From positions 413,173 through 477,172 of the forward strand of contig VSDK01023792.1 in NCBI GenBank assembly GCA_009767595.1: a stretch of DNA of 64,000 nucleotides, given 5' to 3'. The notes beneath the pieces were generated by a model, which made no database searches, had not been told where the DNA came from, and was given only the letters and a program-made list of their open reading frames with translations. The DNA comes from Symbiodinium kawagutii (Eukaryota > Sar > Dinophyceae > Suessiales > Symbiodiniaceae). Made by a program: the position numbers and the translations under genes. Positions 1 through 12,419 of this stretch are shown here, one piece after another (position 1 is the first letter of the stretch; every line of letters starts with the position of its first letter).

Positions 1-90
1 AAGCTTCCTGGATCCAAGATCCAAGATCCAAGATTCTCAGGCATTAAGCTCCAGGAATCTTGGATCTTGGATCTTGGATCCAGGAAGCTT
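1..90. repeat. Perfect inverted repeat, 35-bp arms
   Basis: Bases 1-35 are the exact reverse complement of bases 56-90, with a 20-base loop at 36-55. The arms carry a GATCCAA motif repeated three times at 7-bp spacing. Transcribed or single-stranded, this would form one long perfect hairpin. The window starts exactly at the arm, so the structure may extend further left. Confidence 0.95.
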
Positions 91-262
91 TAAAGCGCTT
101 TAAAGCTTCATGGTGGAGTAGAAATGCTCTAAGTACCCAGGCTCCAGCACAGGAGGTGGTCAGCATCAGCCTGGGTACTTAAATCATTTTTGCCCACCCA
201 GGAAGCTTTAAAGTGCTTTAAAGCTTCCAATGGGAACAGAAATGCTCCAAGTGCAGAAGATG
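84..262. repeat. Duplicated palindrome block
   Basis: A 26-bp perfect palindrome at 84-109 recurs with one change at 202-227. Each copy is followed by similar sequence containing AGAAATGCTCYAAGT, so the unit is a direct repeat of about 55 bp. Between them 131-143 and 168-180 form a further perfect 13-bp inverted repeat. Together with the hairpin at 1-90 this is a cluster of secondary-structure elements. Confidence 0.85.
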
Positions 263-3200
263 TAGAAGAAAGGTAGGTTTTTTTTTTTGGGGGGGGGTAC
301 CAAATATTTATATGTATATAACATATGTATCTACAATAATATCTAAATATGTATCTATAACAATATCTAAATAATCATATCTAAATATGTATAGAGATAT
401 ATTTCTTCCAGTGATCACGCTGTTCTTGCACCTGCCTGGCCAGTGGCTGCTTTCAATCCTGAAGCGCCGAGACGGCAGCGAAAAGAACGGCAAAGAACGG
501 TTGTGAAAAAACAACGACAGATGGGTGCTATAGTTGGTTGTTGGTTGATGTTGGTTGATGATAATTAACCATCAGGTCGTAAAAGACGCCCTAATTCTTC
601 TCTATGCTTAGCGATGTGCTCTACATTAAGCAACAATCACCGATGAAGGGCCAAGAAGAAAAGCGCTGTGACAAAGCCATATTATTTGAAGCGCAGCAAT
701 GATTAGACAGGGCCCCCATTTGGTCCTGTTTTGCCATAGCATGCTTCAGACAGCAAAATTAGACTAAGGAACCATTGAAATATTGAGATGCCATGCGCGC
801 TTTAAAAACATTCAAACAACTTGAACAAACACACACACACACACCAAAAAAAACAAAAGGCATAGTAATGTTGCGAGACAAACAAACATCTACTCTCTCA
901 AAAGACACAACATTTTTGACCAAATGCTGGTACTCTCTTCTGCATGTGTTTTTTGAAAGAAGCCATGACAATATGAAGATGAAATACACACATGAAAACA
1001 AAAGTATCAAAGTGCTATGGTGATGCTCAGGGGTCACAGTGATACAAAGGGGCAAGAGACATATATAAAGTCCACAATGACAGGTTGATGTATCATCTGG
1101 TCTGTTTATGAACACAGGAAAGGGCGACAGCAAACTAAGAGGCAATTGATCCTCAAGGGCTCCTGGCGAGGTGGGGGCATTCCAGGCTTCCCATTATGAG
1201 TCAAGGATTCTATTGCAATATCTTACAAACTTTAGCTCACTCAGAAAGATTTTGCATGCAAATGTTGCAGGAGCTCGCAGCGTCCCCGTCCCTACATAGT
1301 AGCAAAGGTGTCTTTTTTGTTGAAAGTACAAAATTGATTTTTTATATCAATTGTACAAAACTGGATGTCACACGACATAGTATGAAATGAGATGCACGCA
1401 TACTAGATCATGTGCATGTAAACAGTGATCCAAGCACATGAAGCCCCAAAACATCACATAGAAAACTCCAAGGAAATTAAAACCATGGCCAAATCAAAGT
1501 GTGTGCAATTACTAACCAGTATCTATTAGAAAAAGTGCATTGATCTTAGTATCTTAACTTAACACACTTACTTACTTATCAACCTTAAATATGCAAATGT
1601 TCATATGCAAAACTATCTGCGACATTCTGCGACAATATAAAACTCTTTCGCTCAGCATCATTCTCACCATGTACTAACATAATTCATATGAACATACATG
1701 TTTAATATCTAGATCCATCCAAATACATCTGTAAACATGTGATTTGATGACTAGTGATTAATAGTGGCTAGTTGTGGCTAATAGTGGTTGCTAGTGATGC
1801 CTCCTGATTGCTACCAAAAGCCACTATTGAGAGACAGTCCTGCTAGTCACCATTGGTACTATAGGCCACTTTAGATAAGCCATTCTCAAGATCTACCAAA
1901 GCGGTTAATGGTAATCCCTGTGAGTCACCATTCATGGCAAGTTACGGTTCAGGGATTCCTAGTGACTTCGCAGTTTCCCGCACCTCGGAGAGCCAGTACA
2001 GTTGCCCACTGTGATGACCTGCACGGTTCCACGGCTCCTGGGACTTGATGCGTTAAGATATTGGGAGTTTATGGTGATTCATGGCAATTTATGGCATTTG
2101 TTGCAGGGAATTTATGGTGATATTGGGATTTTTTGGTGATAAGTTATGGCCGTCAAATGGCAATTGGTGACTTATTGGTCAATTACACAATGGGATTCAT
2201 GGCAATTTATGGCATTTTTTGTGATATGGTCATTTACTACTTAATCTTAAATTAATCATTAGTTTGCTATGACTCTGAGATCTGTGTATCTCTTGGGTAT
2301 ACATGCTATTAGTTGATCCATCAAATAGCAGTGTATTAAGGCTGAAGTTTTGGAATACGGATTCTTTGGAAAAAAATGCAGGTTAATCCAGCAAGATTCA
2401 CATTGGTGGTGGTATACCTGCTGCATGTCGCATCAGCTCGAAACCCTTAACAACGTGGCAAACTTCAGTCCACAGCAAATGGTCGTAGTTGAAACGATCA
2501 CAACTAGCCATCTCAGATTTTAGGCAGTATGCTGATACTTGCTAACGATCTGCACCGCTTGTTGATCACATCACGACTGAAGCCAATCACATCACTTGGG
2601 ATTGCAAGGTTGGCGGGTCTATAGCAACAGGCCTTATGTGGATGTTACTTGGATCTGCATCGCGAGGTGCCATTGGTCATCCCTCAGAGGTCATTCACGT
2701 CTGCCATGTTCACAGCTGCATTCGCCCCTCTGAAGGTCTATCTTCAGATTTGTTAACGGTATTTAGATGTATTTAGTGCTGAAATTTGCTGCACATCTTG
2801 GTAGTCTTAAAGACATAGCAAAAAGATGCAAAAAGCAGGCTGCCATCCCCGTGACGGAGATACTACTCCCGGCTTGACCCACATTGGCGAAGCACAATTC
2901 AGAATAGATCAATACATGCACGCATCATCACGTATCAGTCGCATAATCGCCATAATGTTATAGCTTTCAAAAGAATCATAGAGATGATAGTGCGATCAAA
3001 CTTGTCTCTCATCCAATACCCCATATCCACATTGCTGCACTTCCCTGATGCTTCTGTCCCCACCTTGAGCACATCTTCAACGCACCGGGCAAGCTGCGGG
3101 TGATGTCTGCTCTCAGCCTGCAAAAAAAGGAGTTATTCTTAAATTTAAAAAGAAAACAAGAAAGGCGCGAGAACGCAACTGAAGTCCAAGACAGGAAACA

Positions 3201-3360
3201 AATGCAACAGCTACAACGACAAATGCATGACAAACATTGACAAACAACAAAACATCAAACAACAATGACAAGGATGACAAGTGCATACATGTAAAGACCA
3301 AGCGGCATCAAGTGGTCAAACTCTGGAAAGGACAACACTATGTCCAACACAGCATTCATA
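263..3360. other. No gene seen; AT-rich DNA
   Basis: No island with paired splice signals and a protein-like frame was found here. Short AC and AT runs (830-842, 300-395) and degenerate repeats built on TAGTGGCTAGT (1745-1800) and GGCAATTTATGGCAT (2080-2225) are present. Confidence 0.5.
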
Positions 3361-3404
3361 TGGGTGTTTCTCAAAATAGGGGGAGGGGGACACCCAAATC
3401 ATCC
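3361..3404 (+). repeat. Half copy of foldback family 1
   Basis: Matches the left arm (TGGGTGTTTCTCAAAATAGG, then ACACCCAAATCATCC) of the roughly 105-bp foldback element found whole at 8635, 42199, 58881, 59415 and 63370. No right arm follows, so this copy is truncated. Confidence 0.7.
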
Positions 3405-4598
3405 CTCATGAACCCTAAATAGCAAAAGACCAGCCATGTATGGATCTTGGTCAAGGGCCCCAGTCCCGCTGTTCAAATCCCATGGCCCAAATTGTGAAAC
3501 TGTTGAGATGTTCATCTGTAAACTTGGGATTATTCAGAACGACCAACTTCACCATGTATCATCAAACCCATCAGGAATCCATCCGAACTCCGCAGAAACT
3601 TCGAATGGATCCATCTTTGTGGCCGCATCATGGCGACCACGAACGATCCACATGATCATTTAATCCCCTCCCTTAGTGATATTAGACATGCCTTCAAGGA
3701 GGGGTGGGTTGGCGCTGTGAACTGTGTCACATTCCCTTCTCGGGGCCTGCTATGATGGTGGAAATTCCAAGACCATGGGCCACAGCACTGACAACATGGT
3801 TGCTTCATCCAGCACGGTGGTTCCAGTGGTTCTCAATGTGTATATAATTCACATACACCATGTCACGATGGGTGCCAAGATTCATCCATGACTGTCCTGA
3901 TTCATCCTAACCATTGACCACTGATGGTATCAAAACCTCCAGGTGTATTTGGGTACCATTTTCGAGATTTTCGCACTATTTCACACAACTCTTGCCACAA
4001 CGGATTGTGATCCACCCTGAAGGCCCTAAAGAAACAGTATAACGGATAACCCATAGAGTAATCAGCCAAGCATGATGTTTGACACTCAAATGACCATTCA
4101 TCAATGTTGCCACGGGGTCTTGAATCACCAACCAAAAACCAACATGCTGATGAAATTGATAGACCAGTCACTTCGTTCATAATTCCAGGATGATCATGAT
4201 TGTGATGATGTTGTACGTACAGTGATATATGTATATTGATAGAAATATGCATATATAGGAGAGTCAAACCAGAAACATACGGATCGACAACACTTCCTTG
4301 ATGATTGCAGCACCTGTACTGCATTGTTTTCACAGACCTGTAAGTCACTGTCAGCTTTGCTCGTTCAATTGTTGTACAACTTCACAACAATGAGCCAACG
4401 AGCCACCAACACAACCACCTCCACCAAGACTGAACTCAGCAAGCAACAACAGCACAACAAATTAACAAACCCATCAAGCAACCAACCAGGCAACCAACCA
4501 ACCAACCAAGCAACCAACCAAGCAACCAACCAAGCAACCAACCAGCAACTATCAACAACCAGCAAACAATGACAGCATACATGGACAACGGCCCACAG
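3405..4598. other. No gene seen; CAAC-type repeat at its end
   Basis: No supported exon. Around 4470-4556 a CAACCAACCAAG-like array is followed by CAGCAACTATCAACAACC. It gives long Gln/Asn/Thr or Trp/Leu frames on both strands that should not be read as protein. Confidence 0.5.
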
Positions 4599-4687
4599 GA
4601 GCGACAGCCCCAGCCATGGTCGATCTTCGCCTCTGCAACTCGCTGATGATCTCCACCCCCAACAACCAGCTGGACTGCCTGCGGCAG
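4599..4687 (+). CDS. Internal exon, unknown protein
   Basis: The acceptor GCCCACAG and donor CGGCAG/GTGACG frame 89 bases that read two bases plus 29 codons ending in phase 0, including MVDLRLCNSLMISTPNNQLD. GC content is clearly above the flanks and the frame is protein-like with two Cys. No family is recognised. It is the first of several plus-strand exon candidates (4950, 5698, 6501, 10268, 11592) that may belong to one intron-rich gene, but only some neighbouring phases could be matched. The minus frame here looks poorer. Exon borders are a manual reading. Confidence 0.5.
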
Positions 4688-4949
4688 GTGACGGTGTCCA
4701 TGGGTGGAAGCTCAACCAACATATTCTGGTCGTTTCCATGGGGAATGCGAACAGAATGAACTCATAGTGAGTGGCTACAGTACCAAATAGGTTGCATTTC
4801 TGTACAAACACGAGAAAAACCTCAAATATAATTTTGTAACCACAGTTGAAGGAGTCACACTGAGGGCAACATGGCTTCTAAATATCTACCAGTGTACTAA
4901 AGATCTGCATCCTCGAGCAAATGCAGGTTGCACTGTGAAAGGTTTCCAG

Positions 4950-5043
4950 CCTTCAGCATGCTCGTTGCCACTGGTGATTGATACCCCCAAATGGCCCTTC
5001 TTGGTGGAGGCTTCGAACACTGAAGAAGATCTGAAGCTCACGA
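4950..5043 (+). CDS. Possible internal exon
   Basis: After an acceptor GGTTTCCAG the phase-0 frame, which would follow directly from the exon ending at 4687, runs open for about 30 codons. It includes VIDTPKWPFLVEASNTEEDL and then meets a TAG at 5048. No good GT donor is visible before that stop, so the 3' border is uncertain and a GA donor would be needed. It could also be chance open sequence. Confidence 0.25.
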
Positions 5044-5397
5044 TCTAGCAACGACAAAATCTAATTTAACCAGGTGTCCAGAACCATTTTTTAGGTTTCT
5101 GTTCAAACATTGAGAGTTTCTAATCATCCATGAAACCCAGAGTGGACACCACAAGGAACAATCATCCAAATGTCTTTGATTCTTGCGACAATTGCTTCTG
5201 CCATATATTACTTATGTTTCCTGTTGCACAAACTCCACAGAATCACTGGTTGAACTCTCTGTTCATCCTTGTTTGATCAGCATGTACAGTGCCACCAACA
5301 AATTGTGAAGAAATCGCTCAACTGGTCCGGACTCAAATCATGGATTTCCCCATGTAGCTCGGGGAACTTTGACGACTGTAGCAGGATAATTACTAGC

Positions 5398-5453
5398 AAC
5401 AAATTTTGTGGGTGCACAAATTTTGTGGGTGCACAAATTTTGTGGGTTCAACC
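5398..5453. repeat. 17-bp tandem repeat, three copies
   Basis: The unit ACAAATTTTGTGGGTGC occurs three times head to tail, the last copy diverging. Each unit contains the palindrome ACAAATTTTGT. Confidence 0.85.
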
Positions 5454-5697
5454 ATTGTGCACTCTGATGGCAAAAAGATTCGACTCTACACAAACAACTC
5501 TGCCGAGTAATCTGAATCACATTAACCACTACTCCGGCTTTGGTTCCACAACACATGATCAATGTGATTCAGATTTGAGTACACGTTAATAAGATTTAAT
5601 AACATATAATTTAATAAGATTATATGTACCAGGTATCAATTCTCATGGTTGCCTATCTTGTTGGTTCCAAGGTATTTCGGCGATGCCTTCAGCGAAG

Positions 5698-5842
5698 GTC
5701 ATCGGTGAACCCGCATGGACCCCTGCCTGTCCAACTTCTCTTCGAGTTCGGTAATGAGCATGGACCCCTGGCTGTGACGCTGCGACGAGTGGCCAGCAAT
5801 GCTTCAGTGGTGGACATGGCCAAGGAACTTAGGGAACATGGG
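5698..5842 (+). CDS. Internal exon, unknown protein
   Basis: An acceptor AGCGAAG and a donor CATGGG/GTTTCC bound 145 bases (one base plus 48 codons, ending in phase 0). The peptide contains PLPVQLLFEFGNEHGPLAVT and VVDMAKELREHG, an amphipathic and well-mixed composition typical of a globular domain. Both this exon and 4599-4687 are GC-rich compared with the sequence between them. No family is recognised. The reverse strand is broken by stops in this stretch, which supports the plus strand. Confidence 0.5.
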
Positions 5843-6500
5843 GTTTCCATATGTTTCCATAGCCATGATCACTGAAGTCGGACTTGCATTTCCAACGCGG
5901 GGCCATTTGAAGATCACTCTGTTGATGGACAAACACATAGAATGAAGAAACATGAAGAGATAAACCAGCAAATGTTCTGTAACAGCGGCACATGATGGGC
6001 AAAGTCCATCGAGACAATAACGAACAAGTACAGTACAGCCAATCATGTGGACGTCCACCTGACTTTTTTGCATATGGCATTTGTTCAGAGATGACTGGTG
6101 CCGTGGCAAAAAACTGTTCTGCTGACATCGTATCTGGCATTCTTTTATTCTATCGGGTATTCTATACTGCATTCCAGGCATTCCATCTGACACCTGACCT
6201 CGCATTCGTTCTGATGCTTTACCAGGTACTCTATCCGGCATACCTTGCGGTACTTCATCTTCTATCTGTTGCTGCAACTGGGATTCTGGTATTTATATAA
6301 TGTGGCTTCTTCTGTGGCAAACATTCTGGAATCATTTCTGGCATACATTCCGGCATTCTACCTGGCAGGTGGCAGAAAGCCAAAACTTTATGCTATCTAT
6401 GGACTACCCATACCTGTGCCCCAACATGACACCTCGCCTGAACATCTGCCGCCGGCGACTCATCAGCAGTGCCGGCATGTCTCCTGGCCGCCTCAGGCAG

Positions 6501-6586
6501 GCAAGCCGGCAACGGTGAAGCTGCTTGTTACGGCTAGGAGAATCCAATTCATCAACGAGAATGATGGGAGATCCCTCAGCCTGCAG
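6501..6586 (+). CDS. Internal exon, unknown protein
   Basis: The acceptor CGCCTCAGGCAG and donor CTGCAG/GTGATT flank 86 bases that read two bases plus 28 codons (KPATVKLLVTARRIQFINEN followed by DGRSLSLQ). The alternating hydrophobic pattern suggests beta strands, but no domain is recognised. It ends in phase 0. It lies 0.66 kb after the exon at 5698-5842; a direct join would be out of phase, so if they share a gene an exon is missing between them. Confidence 0.5.
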
Positions 6587-7622
6587 GTGATTACCTTCCA
6601 AAGATGAATCGTTTCTCAGTGGCTGGATCTCCCTGAACAGCAGGCAACTATGGAGACAAAAATCAACCATCAGCAATCAGCAACGACAAAAATACGCTTT
6701 GCCTAGATCTTCTGATGGATCCGCGATCTTGCGGTGCTTCCATGGGGAAAAACTGTGCTAACATGTGTGTTTTTCCAGATTTTCAGGTGTGGTCTTCTTT
6801 ACGAACATCGCAATCGTACAAATATTATGTGTTGATCAGCCTTGGTTCTAATATTGGTTTACATCCAACCATTATACCCAAAGAGCAAAAAACAAATTGC
6901 AACTTACTTGTATTTTTCCGAGAGCCAATGTGTCACTTTCAAACTAGTCAAAGAGCAACACGGAAGATGTGGAAGTTTGTCAGGACAAGTGAGGTATATA
7001 AGCAAATGCTTCAGCCGTGTGCCCAGGGAGACATTATCGTTTGGGATTCACACATTTTGTTGAAAACAATCAAGGTCTTCGTGCAATTATCTGCAAAGTA
7101 TGAATCTCTACATTTCTTGACAGCATGCAGTGGTTGCTTGCCGTGGAAGGCTCAAAATACGGAAATGTCCACAAGACGGAAATGACCCGTGTGTTCGTAT
7201 GCTGCTATGGTCTTACAATATTGTTTACACATGTTTACACCCAGTACCCGGGCTTTGCCCCGGCATTCCAACTGAGAACCTTGCAAATGCCAACATGGTT
7301 CGAATAAGTTGTGAAGACACTGGCTTTGCATGGCTGGGCTATTTGCTGTCTATAGGAAACCAACAAGTTCCTGTAAATACTCCTGCTACCCATTCCAATT
7401 GGTTGGTCCCCATGATTTGTTGTGCCTAGGAGAAGATGACTGGTGGCTGCTACTTGTGATCCATAGGTAATGCAGGAGAGTCCTTGTAGTCCATTGTTTG
7501 ACCTGCTCAGGATATTGTGGTATTCCATGGAGGTCGTGGCATAGGGACACAACCAGTAGTGATTTCACCCAACTGGAGACGCACCACCATGCTTAGCAAC
7601 TTCGCACATCAGTGAACATCAT

Positions 7623-7790
7623 TGGTTGGTGGTTGAACCACCCCTACGAAAAAATATCCGCATGTCAACCAACCAACCATTTGTCAATAGCTGTTAACAC
7701 TCTTGACTTTCACTGCTGAAGGCTGTGGCCAACAAAGTGATACCGGAAAAAATATTAGGGAAAATAAACCGACCAAGTCACAGCAAAGTG
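7623..7790. repeat. Dispersed repeat, copy 1 of 2
   Basis: Shares ordered blocks with 16134-16290: TTGGTTGGTGG, TTGAACCACCCCTAYGAAA, ACCATTTG and ATATTAGGGAA or ATATCTTAGGGAA followed by an ACCGACCA block. The match is patchy, as expected for an old transposon-derived repeat. No terminal repeats were worked out. Confidence 0.55.
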
Positions 7791-8634
7791 ACCAAGATCA
7801 GTTAATTGGTTGATCTAGACTTAGTTCAACTGGGATCTCTGTTCAAAAACACCAAGCAGTGCCAAGCAGATCAGTAGACCCCCCAACCATGCGCCCACCA
7901 TCCGTCATTGGGCGACCCTCACGCGCCACATGGCAAAAGCCAAGTCCCAACGTCTGGCCTCAGCGAGGTCGAGTCAACGAGGTTGAGGGAACCATCAACT
8001 GGGGATTAAACCCATCAACTAGGGATTGAACCATCAACTAGTGGATCAACCAGTGATCAACTAGTGAACCATCAACCATCAACTAGTGGATCAACTAGGG
8101 ATTCAACCATCAACTAGGGATCAATCCTACTTGAAAATATCCCTATTTGATAGGGATCAAACCTACTTAACTATATTATGTTGAAAACACTATGATGTTG
8201 ATCAAACGTATTATGTTGAGAAAATCTCGGATTAAATCATCAACAGGCTTTAACGGTTGATCAACCCGGATTCCTACAGTTAATGGTTTGTTTACCAACC
8301 CTGTCAGGGTTGAAGCAACAGGGTTGAGTAAACAGGATTGAAACCATCGACAAGGTTGATTCAATCTTGATGGGTTAATCAAGATCATTCATTGGTTCAT
8401 CATTCATTGGTTCAACCGTTTGATCATTGAGTGATTAAACAAATAATGATGCACCCATCAAGGATCAACCCTTGAGAACCACCACAAACAATGATACTAA
8501 CCATTATCAACCAATGGTGCAAGTTGCTCATTTGTAATTGGAACCAGTCATGTTCCCTGAGATTTGGAACTTATACAGTCAGGTGTTGGATAGTCATAAT
8601 ATTTTTTCTTAGTCAAATGTGCTCTATCATAACA

Positions 8635-8741
8635 TGGAGGTTCTCAAAATGGGGAACCCTAAAATGGCTTGTTGAACTTTGTCACCAATAATGAGTAGTG
8701 TTGGATGATTTGGGGGTACCCCCTATTTTAAGAAACACCCA
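8635..8741 (-). repeat. Foldback element family 1, full copy
   Basis: Read on the minus strand it starts TGGGTGTTTCTTAAAATAGG, continues with a GGGTACCCCC block and AAATCATCC, and ends with the near-complementary arm ..TTTTGAGAACCTCCA. It matches the copies at 42199, 58881, 59415 and 63370. Arms are about 28 bp and the element about 107 bp, with no room for a protein. Confidence 0.8.
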
Positions 8742-10267
8742 CGTTGACACAACACACAACACCATGAGATTCTGGCCAATCTCAACCATCAATTCAGAGG
8801 TGCAATGGTTGAAGGGTATGAATGCATCAGCTTGTGTAGAAGCAATCTGGAGATGGGTCAATCGCAACTCTAACAAAATGTTCTCAAGATCGACTGATCA
8901 ATGCGACCAATGCATTCATCTTCACGATGCCAGGCTGGCAGTTGATGGGACTCGCTGCTCATGTGAAGAAATGTCTTTGCAAATTCATCGGATCAAACGA
9001 AAATCTTTGAATCTGATAATAAACTGGTATATAATCATACAAACTTCATGGGCCAATTACTAACAATCGGCAGGTTGTATATGTTTGCATACTCTTCAGG
9101 GTCAACCTACCAGGATAACCAGGATCTTTTCATGGGCAAACGGGTCATGACCAGTCAGGTCTTTGGATTTGCCTCGCCACCTGTGGCTTGCGTCGGTGGG
9201 AACCCCAACTGCTGCTGCACAGCCGAATTTCACTCGAAGACTTGAGTCAGGGGCCTCAGCATGAGCATGGCAAACCATGGGAAAACCATTAAAAAACTAT
9301 GGGAAAACCTTGGGAACCCATCGGAAAAGTATTGAAAAAAATCATGATAATCAATTTGTTAGATTACTCAGCCACTATCTCCGAGGCTGGATTGTCAGAG
9401 CAACTCAGCATATGGCTCAGCAACTCAGCTAAAGTAGTTAGCCCAATCAATTACTTGGCTCGTTCATCTCAGCTTGTCATTGTGCAGCCATGGCCTGATC
9501 GTTGGAAAGTTTCTGCCGAATCAGCTGCTGTGCCTGACAAATGCTGCACTTCAAACACATGAAGTTCAGCAAGCATTTGCCATTCATGTCACGACGTCTT
9601 GAATTCATTGTACAAGTCCCTGCCATGCAAACACAATTTCACATCAAAACACAGCGCGCCTGTGTGTTTTGAACGAGTTTGATTTGCAAACGTGATTGGT
9701 GCCAGAGAGGCGCCCCCTCCCAGTGGGATTTTGATTTGCAAATGCGCTTCGTGGCAGAGCGGCATGCAATTCTTGCGCTGTTCTTTTCTCCGCAGACCTC
9801 CGCAACCACTGGTTTGCCGAGCAAACCTTCTGACCATCCCCGAGCACAATGCTAATAGCACAACATTTCGCGCCATTCCTGTCAAACCGCTCGCAGACCT
9901 CTCTCTCTTTCTCTCTCTGTACATCTCTTTCTCTCTGACATCTTTTCTTATGGAAGACATGCCGTAACTTTTCAGGAAAGGGGAGTCTGACTATCTGACT
10001 TCCAAACTTCCTTCGATAAACTAATAAAACTCGGGCATCCATTTGAGCCACACGTAATAACTTATAACACATGAATGTACAAGAACAGTTGAAACAATCA
10101 TCGACTCAATGATTATTCTATGACATGAAACCAACACTCTGTGACTGTTTGGATGTGGGCTAAAAGTCAGGTACCACGCGAGTCACTAGGAAGTTCTTGT
10201 GGCTAAAGCCGGCAAGTCGGCAGCATACTTAGCCTTGGATGTTCGCTGGTGACTGGAACACCAAAAG

Positions 10268-10341
10268 CAACGGATGCAACTGATGCCTCCAGGATCGACA
10301 TTGCCCTCGCCCACCTTGCATCCTGGCGAGGCTTTCAAAGG
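10268..10341 (+). CDS. Internal exon, unknown protein
   Basis: Two bases plus 24 codons (TDATDASRIDIALAHLASWR then GFQR) end in phase 0 before GTGTGA. A GC donor at 10331 is the alternative 3' end. The next exon candidate at 11592 starts in phase 0, so the two can be joined in frame. The acceptor (ACCAAAAG) has little pyrimidine. The frame looks like a helical segment; no family is recognised. Confidence 0.4.
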
Positions 10342-10707
10342 GTGTGATTTTGAAGTTAGATTCTGTAGACGTGATCTTTGGGAATGGTGGCCATTGAAAA
10401 CTCCTTGGCTCCCAAGTTATGTGCAATTCTAATTTATGTTGCCTTCCTAGCTTGAGTCATCAAGCAGGTTCTGGCAATTCCTCAGGCTCATTCTTGAGAT
10501 TGCTGTGCTGCTTCATACATTGTACGTCTCAACTGTTCTCGGTTACATCAATGTGCCTCTGAATTGATGTCATGACACCAATTTCGATTGGTGGCGGGTG
10601 GTCGGTGCAAGACGAGAAGCACCCTCTCGGAAGTCTCATAGTTACCAAAGCCGTGGCATGCCGCCAAGACAAGGGCTTTGTTAATGAAAATCGTATCATG
10701 ATGTATT

Positions 10708-10776
10708 ATGGTCATATGATGTCATATGATGTCATATGATGTCATAAGTACGTCATATGTACGTCATATGTATGTC
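10708..10776. repeat. Tandem GTCATATGAT repeat
   Basis: The units GTCATATGAT(GT) and then GTACGTCATATGT are repeated about six times. Each contains the palindromes CATATG or GTAC. Confidence 0.8.
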
Positions 10777-11422
10777 TTGTATAAATGGCGGGAATGCTCA
10801 TCAATAAGAGAACCAATTAGAGCGTGGCTTAGGCTCCCCCAGAACCGCTCCTGACAGAACTCCGCGGCTGCGACATGAACCTGTAGCTGCGACTTGCACG
10901 ATGACCCAACTTCGGCAGAGGCAAAGACTTACCACAGAGGCCAGGAAGATCATGGAAGGCCCTCAAACATGTGTCTTTTTCGAACAAATAGGACCAACCA
11001 AAGAATTCAACTACGAAGCTACCCAGGATGCAACCAAACCCCAAGAAATCCATAGATCCAAAGCGATGCTCAAGTTTGGCTAAGCTTCATAGGTTCAGCT
11101 TAATTTGATCAGGCATTTTGGTCCGCATCCAATCACATCACACATTTGGCGGGCACTTGTTTCAACCCAGTTTCTGAGTAAGGAAACAAACAATGTGTGT
11201 TCTTTCTGTGTCACTGTTCTTGACAATCTTCTCTCACCGAGAAATTGAATAAGATGCAAGTTGATTTAAATCCGTGTGAAACATTTCGCCAATATGCATT
11301 TCACCAGCATTTCCGCCTGGTCACAGCCAATACATTGGTAACAGGTACCGCCAATCATTTATGAAGGGGAACATTGGACGGCGACCTTTTTCCTGGTCAC
11401 CTAAATCAATATCAACCATTGT

Positions 11423-11473
11423 TTGATGATGATGATGATGATGATGACGATGATGACGATGACGATAACGATG

Positions 11474-11519
<46 letters not shown>
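11423..11519. repeat. (ATG/GAC)n microsatellite
   Basis: A run of GATGATGACGATGACGATAACG units yields poly-Asp, Met, His, Ser or Ile frames depending on phase. Not coding evidence. Confidence 0.95.
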
Positions 11520-11591
11520 GATTTTTTTTCCACCATATTGATTACCCTCGTCAAATCCAGTATCTAAAATGATTGTCATTCTATGCTTCAG

Positions 11592-11723
11592 GCCCGGGCA
11601 CAACCTAAGCATCTCAGCAACACTTGGAGCAGCCGCTCATGGCAGGGGATTCCATTGGTTACCGGGCGGGCTCAGGTTTGGTCACTGCGGCCGAGGAGCG
11701 TCATCCCAAGTTTCGGCACCAAG
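11592..11723 (+). CDS. Internal exon, unknown protein
   Basis: The acceptor ATGCTTCAG and a good donor ACCAAG/GTCAGC bound exactly 44 codons in phase 0, including GIPLVTGRAQVWSLRPRSVI. GC content is distinctly above the microsatellite-rich flanks. The exon is in phase with 10268-10341. The other plus frame is open for part of the length and is Gly-rich, so the frame choice rests on the donor. No family is recognised. Confidence 0.5.
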
Positions 11724-12363
11724 GTCAGCGTAGTGACCCGCATGAGCCAGCAACGACCTGCCACTAATGAGATGAAAAATGGCTGCTACTAATGGTTGAT
11801 TAGTGGCTACTACTGGTCGATCAATGCTTGATGAATGGCCATTGATTTATGGTTATTCATGGTGGATTACTGGCTATTGATGGTTGACGGTTGACTAATG
11901 GCTATGAATGGTTCCCTAGTGGTTGATTAAATGTCTACATTGATAAATGTCTATTAGTGGTTGATTAATGTCTTTTTAATGGTTGAGTAGTGGTTGATTA
12001 ATGATGCTTAATGGCTATCAATGGTTGATTAGTGGTTGATTGATGGCTACTAATGGTTGATTATTGGCTATTAATTCTTGATTAATGACTATTCATTGCT
12101 GATAAGATTCAGCACGTAGTTGTTTCTGACATATCTGATGGGGCTGGAAATAACTTCTTGTGATTCACACGACATGTCGTGGGTTGGCTCTACCATTGGC
12201 ATGACCGGAGTAGGACTAACATAGGGGTTGATCATCCAATGTTGGAAGCCGATAATCCAATTTTTCGAAGTTGATCATCCGAACTTTTGGGTCGGTAGAA
12301 TTTCTCATCACCGGCTGAAGAGAAATTGACAATAGGCAGGATCCTTCCATGTGGAAGCCTTAC

Positions 12364-12419
12364 ATTTATGGTGGCTTCGGCCCCAGAATTTGACATCCAA
12401 GCTGTACTCACTAATGTTC
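12364..12419 (-). CDS. Possible internal exon
   Basis: On the minus strand a pyrimidine-containing acceptor (TTTTGGTCCAG) and a donor ATAAAT/GTAAGG frame one base, 18 codons (NISEYSLDVKFWGRSHHK) and one base. A second minus frame is open over a longer stretch, so frame is not certain. It lies downstream of the methyltransferase gene on the same strand, but no link to it is shown. Confidence 0.35.

Larger units (their letters stand above)
6587..10267. other. Mostly intron or intergenic
   Basis: No supported exon. It holds one family-1 foldback copy (8635-8741), one member of a repeat pair (7623-7790) and degenerate ACCATCAACTAGGGAT repeats at 7990-8130. A TC-rich stretch at 9900-9945 follows a possible exon start after TTTTCTCCGCAG at 9795, which is open only briefly. 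Frames on both strands overlap at 9690-9960 without a convincing choice. Confidence 0.4.

Noticed and set aside
4365..4811. 148-codon minus frame rich in Trp and Leu
   Set aside because: Antisense of the CAACCAA array and of the better-supported plus exon at 4599-4687.
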